A stretch of DNA of 5,612 nt from assembly GCA_017405115.1 (NCBI GenBank), contig JAFRBA010000283.1, positions 1 to 5,612 on the forward strand. Reading direction: 5' to 3'. This DNA comes from Kiritimatiellia bacterium. Lineage in GTDB: Bacteria; Verrucomicrobiota; Kiritimatiellia; RFP12; UBA1067. Of this stretch, positions 4,149 through 5,612 are shown piece by piece (positions within the stretch are counted from its first letter, which is position 1; each line of letters begins with the position of its first letter). The position numbers were made by a program, and so were the translations under genes. The notes below the pieces were generated by a model that made no database searches, had not been told where the DNA came from, and saw nothing but the letters and a program-made list of their open reading frames with translations.

Positions 4149-5438
4149 ATGGCGATGAACAACCAGCTGCTGGCGGTCGTGCAGCATATTGAGAACGAGC
4201 GCGGCGTCAGCCGCGAGATCGTCCTCACTGCGATTGAACAGGCAATCGCCCAGGCTGCAAAGAAGAACCAGAGCGTCACCAACGACCTCCGCGTCGCCAT
4301 CGACCGCAAGGATCTTTCGCTCCATGTCTACGACACGCTCGTCGCTTCCGACGAGGAGGTCGGCCCGGGCTTCATACCGATCGCGCGGGCCGTCCGGTTC
4401 AACCACGGCAAGCCGGTAAAGGAGGGCGACACCGTCGAGATCGAGATGCCGGCCTCCAGGCTCGGGCGCATAGCCGCGCAGACGTCGCGCCAGATGATCA
4501 TGCAGAAGATTCGCGAGGCGGAGCGCACGAACACCTTCTCCGAGTACAAGGACAGGGTCGGCGACATAGTCTCCGGCACGGTCTCCGCAGTCTCGCACCG
4601 CGACACGTACGTGACGGTCGGCAAGACCGAGATGATACTGCCTAGCAAGGAGCGCATCCCGACGGAGGAATACCAGGTCGGCGACTCGGTGCGCGCTATC
4701 ATACTTCGCGTCGACCCCGAGGCGAAGGGGCCGAGCGTGATACTCTCCCGTGCGAGCGGCAAGTTCGTGGAGGCCCTTTTCCGTCTGGAGGTGAGCGAGA
4801 TAGCCGACGGCGTGGTGGAGATCATGGGCGTCAGCCGCGATCCCGGCTACCGGGCCAAGCTGGCCGTCCGCACGAGCAACGAGAACGTCGACCCGGTCGG
4901 CGCCTGCGTCGGCCAGCGCGGCAGCCGCGTCCGCTCGATAGTGAACGAGCTCAACGGCGAGAAGATCGACATCGTCCGCTGGAACGAGGACATCCGCCAG
5001 TACGTGGCGCAGGCGCTCGCGCCCGCGAAGCTGGAGTCGATAGAGGTCGACCCCGACCCGTCGCAGCCGAACACGGTCCACGTCGTCGCCGCAGCCGACC
5101 AGTACTCGCTGGCGATTGGGAAGCGCGGGCAGAACGTGCGCCTCGCCACCAAGCTCACGGGCTGGCACGTGGAGGTGCGCAAGTCCATGGCGACGGCGTC
5201 GTTCGAGGACCAGAAGGCGGAGGCGATCAAGGAGCTTGCCGAGACGTTCTCGGTGTCCACCGCGATCGCTACGCAGATGGCGGACGCGGGCTATCTTACA
5301 GTCGACGGCATAGCCGACGAGGACGAGGCGAGCTTCATCGCCGCGACCGGCCTGGACGAGGTCACCGCGAAGGGGGTCTACGCGGCGGCCAAGGCAGTCG
5401 CGGCGCTTACTTCAGGGGCCGGAGAGGACGCCGAATGA
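4149..5438 (+). CDS. nusA: Transcription termination/antitermination factor NusA
   Basis: NusA binds RNA polymerase near the RNA exit channel and modulates pausing, termination and antitermination. The 429-aa product has an N-terminal RNAP-binding domain (about 1-130, including RIAAQTSRQMIMQKIREAE at 107-125), an S1 domain (about 134-200, ending VILSR), KH1 (about 203-285, with GACVGQRGSRV, GxxG at 255-258, and IVNELNGEKIDIV) and KH2 (about 288-345, with LAIGKRGQNVRLA, GxxG at 324-327). A single C-terminal helix-hairpin-helix-like repeat (about 365-420) follows, where E. coli NusA (495 aa) has two. AAGGAG (4136-4141) is 7 nt before the ATG at 4149; the in-frame ATG at 4155 is the less well-placed alternative. 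It has its own promoter, no rimP directly upstream, and overlaps infB by 4 nt. Confidence 0.97.
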   Translation: MAMNNQLLAVVQHIENERGVSREIVLTAIEQAIAQAAKKNQSVTNDLRVAIDRKDLSLHVYDTLVASDEEVGPGFIPIARAVRFNHGKPVKEGDTVEIEMPASRLGRIAAQTSRQMIMQKIREAERTNTFSEYKDRVGDIVSGTVSAVSHRDTYVTVGKTEMILPSKERIPTEEYQVGDSVRAIILRVDPEAKGPSVILSRASGKFVEALFRLEVSEIADGVVEIMGVSRDPGYRAKLAVRTSNENVDPVGACVGQRGSRVRSIVNELNGEKIDIVRWNEDIRQYVAQALAPAKLESIEVDPDPSQPNTVHVVAAADQYSLAIGKRGQNVRLATKLTGWHVEVRKSMATASFEDQKAEAIKELAETFSVSTAIATQMADAGYLTVDGIADEDEASFIAATGLDEVTAKGVYAAAKAVAALTSGAGEDAE

Positions 5439-5612
5439 GAGTCTACGAGTTTGCCAGGGAAGCAGGCGTTACGAGCGCCGAGGCCATAAGGGTCGCCTCC
5501 AAGGCCGGACTGGAGGTGTCGTCCGCCATCAGCGTCGTCGATGGCGACGACGAGGCGGCGTTTCGCGAGGCCCTGAAGGGGGCTGACCGCTCCGACGCCG
5601 ATGTGCGCCGCG
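5435..5612 (+). CDS. infB: Translation initiation factor IF-2, N-terminal fragment; 3' end outside window
   Basis: IF-2 is the GTPase that brings initiator tRNA to the 30S subunit and promotes subunit joining. The first 59 codons are visible. The start MRVYEFAREAGVTSAEAI, followed by a KAGLEVSSAISVVD segment, matches the IF2_N module (consensus VYELAKELGVSSKEL...LGI.VKS..S.LD). The acidic/Ala-rich continuation (DGDDEAAFREALKG) leads into the usual variable linker. The ATG overlaps the nusA stop (ATGA), and AGAGGA (5423-5428) inside the nusA tail sits 6 nt upstream, so translation is probably coupled. The G domain lies beyond the window. The neighbour nusA supports the call, as nusA-infB is a widespread pair. 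Confidence 0.93.
   Translation, partial: MRVYEFAREAGVTSAEAIRVASKAGLEVSSAISVVDGDDEAAFREALKGADRSDADVRR

Noticed and set aside
3855..5168. 437-codon open frame on the - strand opposite rplI end, spacer and nusA
   Set aside because: It lies antisense to nusA in a GC-rich region where stop codons are rare, its product has no recognisable motif and is Arg/Leu/Asp-rich in the usual shadow manner, and nusA is unmistakable.
1..5612. Mobile element, CRISPR, toxin-antitoxin or defence system
   Set aside because: All substantial spacers are explained by promoters, leaders or a terminator, and every gene is a recognised housekeeping gene; no transposase, spaced repeats or att-like duplications were seen.

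Overview
The window is a GC-rich stretch of a bacterial chromosome made entirely of housekeeping information-processing genes, all on the + strand. In order they are the 3' end of polA, then rplY (bL25, CTC type), rpsF (bS6), ssb, rpsR (bS18), rplI (bL9), an intergenic hairpin, nusA and the first 59 codons of infB. Perfect Shine-Dalgarno sequences and sigma70-like promoters point to a conventional bacterium. GC richness, rplY next to the rpsF-ssb-rpsR-rplI block, and nusA-infB without an adjacent rimP would suit a member of the PVC group (Kiritimatiellota, Lentisphaerota or Verrucomicrobiota). That placement is only an inference; I cannot run a phylogeny. I see no mobile element, CRISPR array, tRNA, rRNA gene or defence system.

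Region 1 (2-1540) encodes the second part of the proofreading domain and the whole polymerase domain of DNA polymerase I. Region 2 (1541-3939) is a ribosomal-protein/SSB operon. It has a strong extended -10 promoter at 1563-1592, a short structured leader, and five tightly packed genes: an rplY/rpsF stop-start overlap of 1 nt, then spacers of 21, 30 and 15 nt. Region 3 (3940-4148) holds a 20-bp perfect hairpin that probably ends the operon, a second promoter of the same design at 4040-4069, and a small stem-loop in the nusA leader. Region 4 (4149-5612) is nusA overlapping infB by 4 nt (ATGA).

The most interesting observation is in the rplY leader. Positions 1606-1643 fold by hand into a hairpin with a symmetric 7x7 internal loop, GAGUGUA opposite GAGAGUA. 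Bacterial 5S rRNA loop E, the binding site of bL25, has GAUGGUA opposite GAGAGUA. The bL25 mRNA therefore appears to carry a copy of its own protein's rRNA target just upstream of its ribosome binding site, as expected for autogenous repression by molecular mimicry. This is a sequence-and-pairing argument that has not been tested.

The genes combine into DNA synthesis and single-strand protection (polA, ssb), ribosome assembly (bL25, bS6, bS18, bL9), and transcription elongation/termination with translation initiation (nusA, infB).
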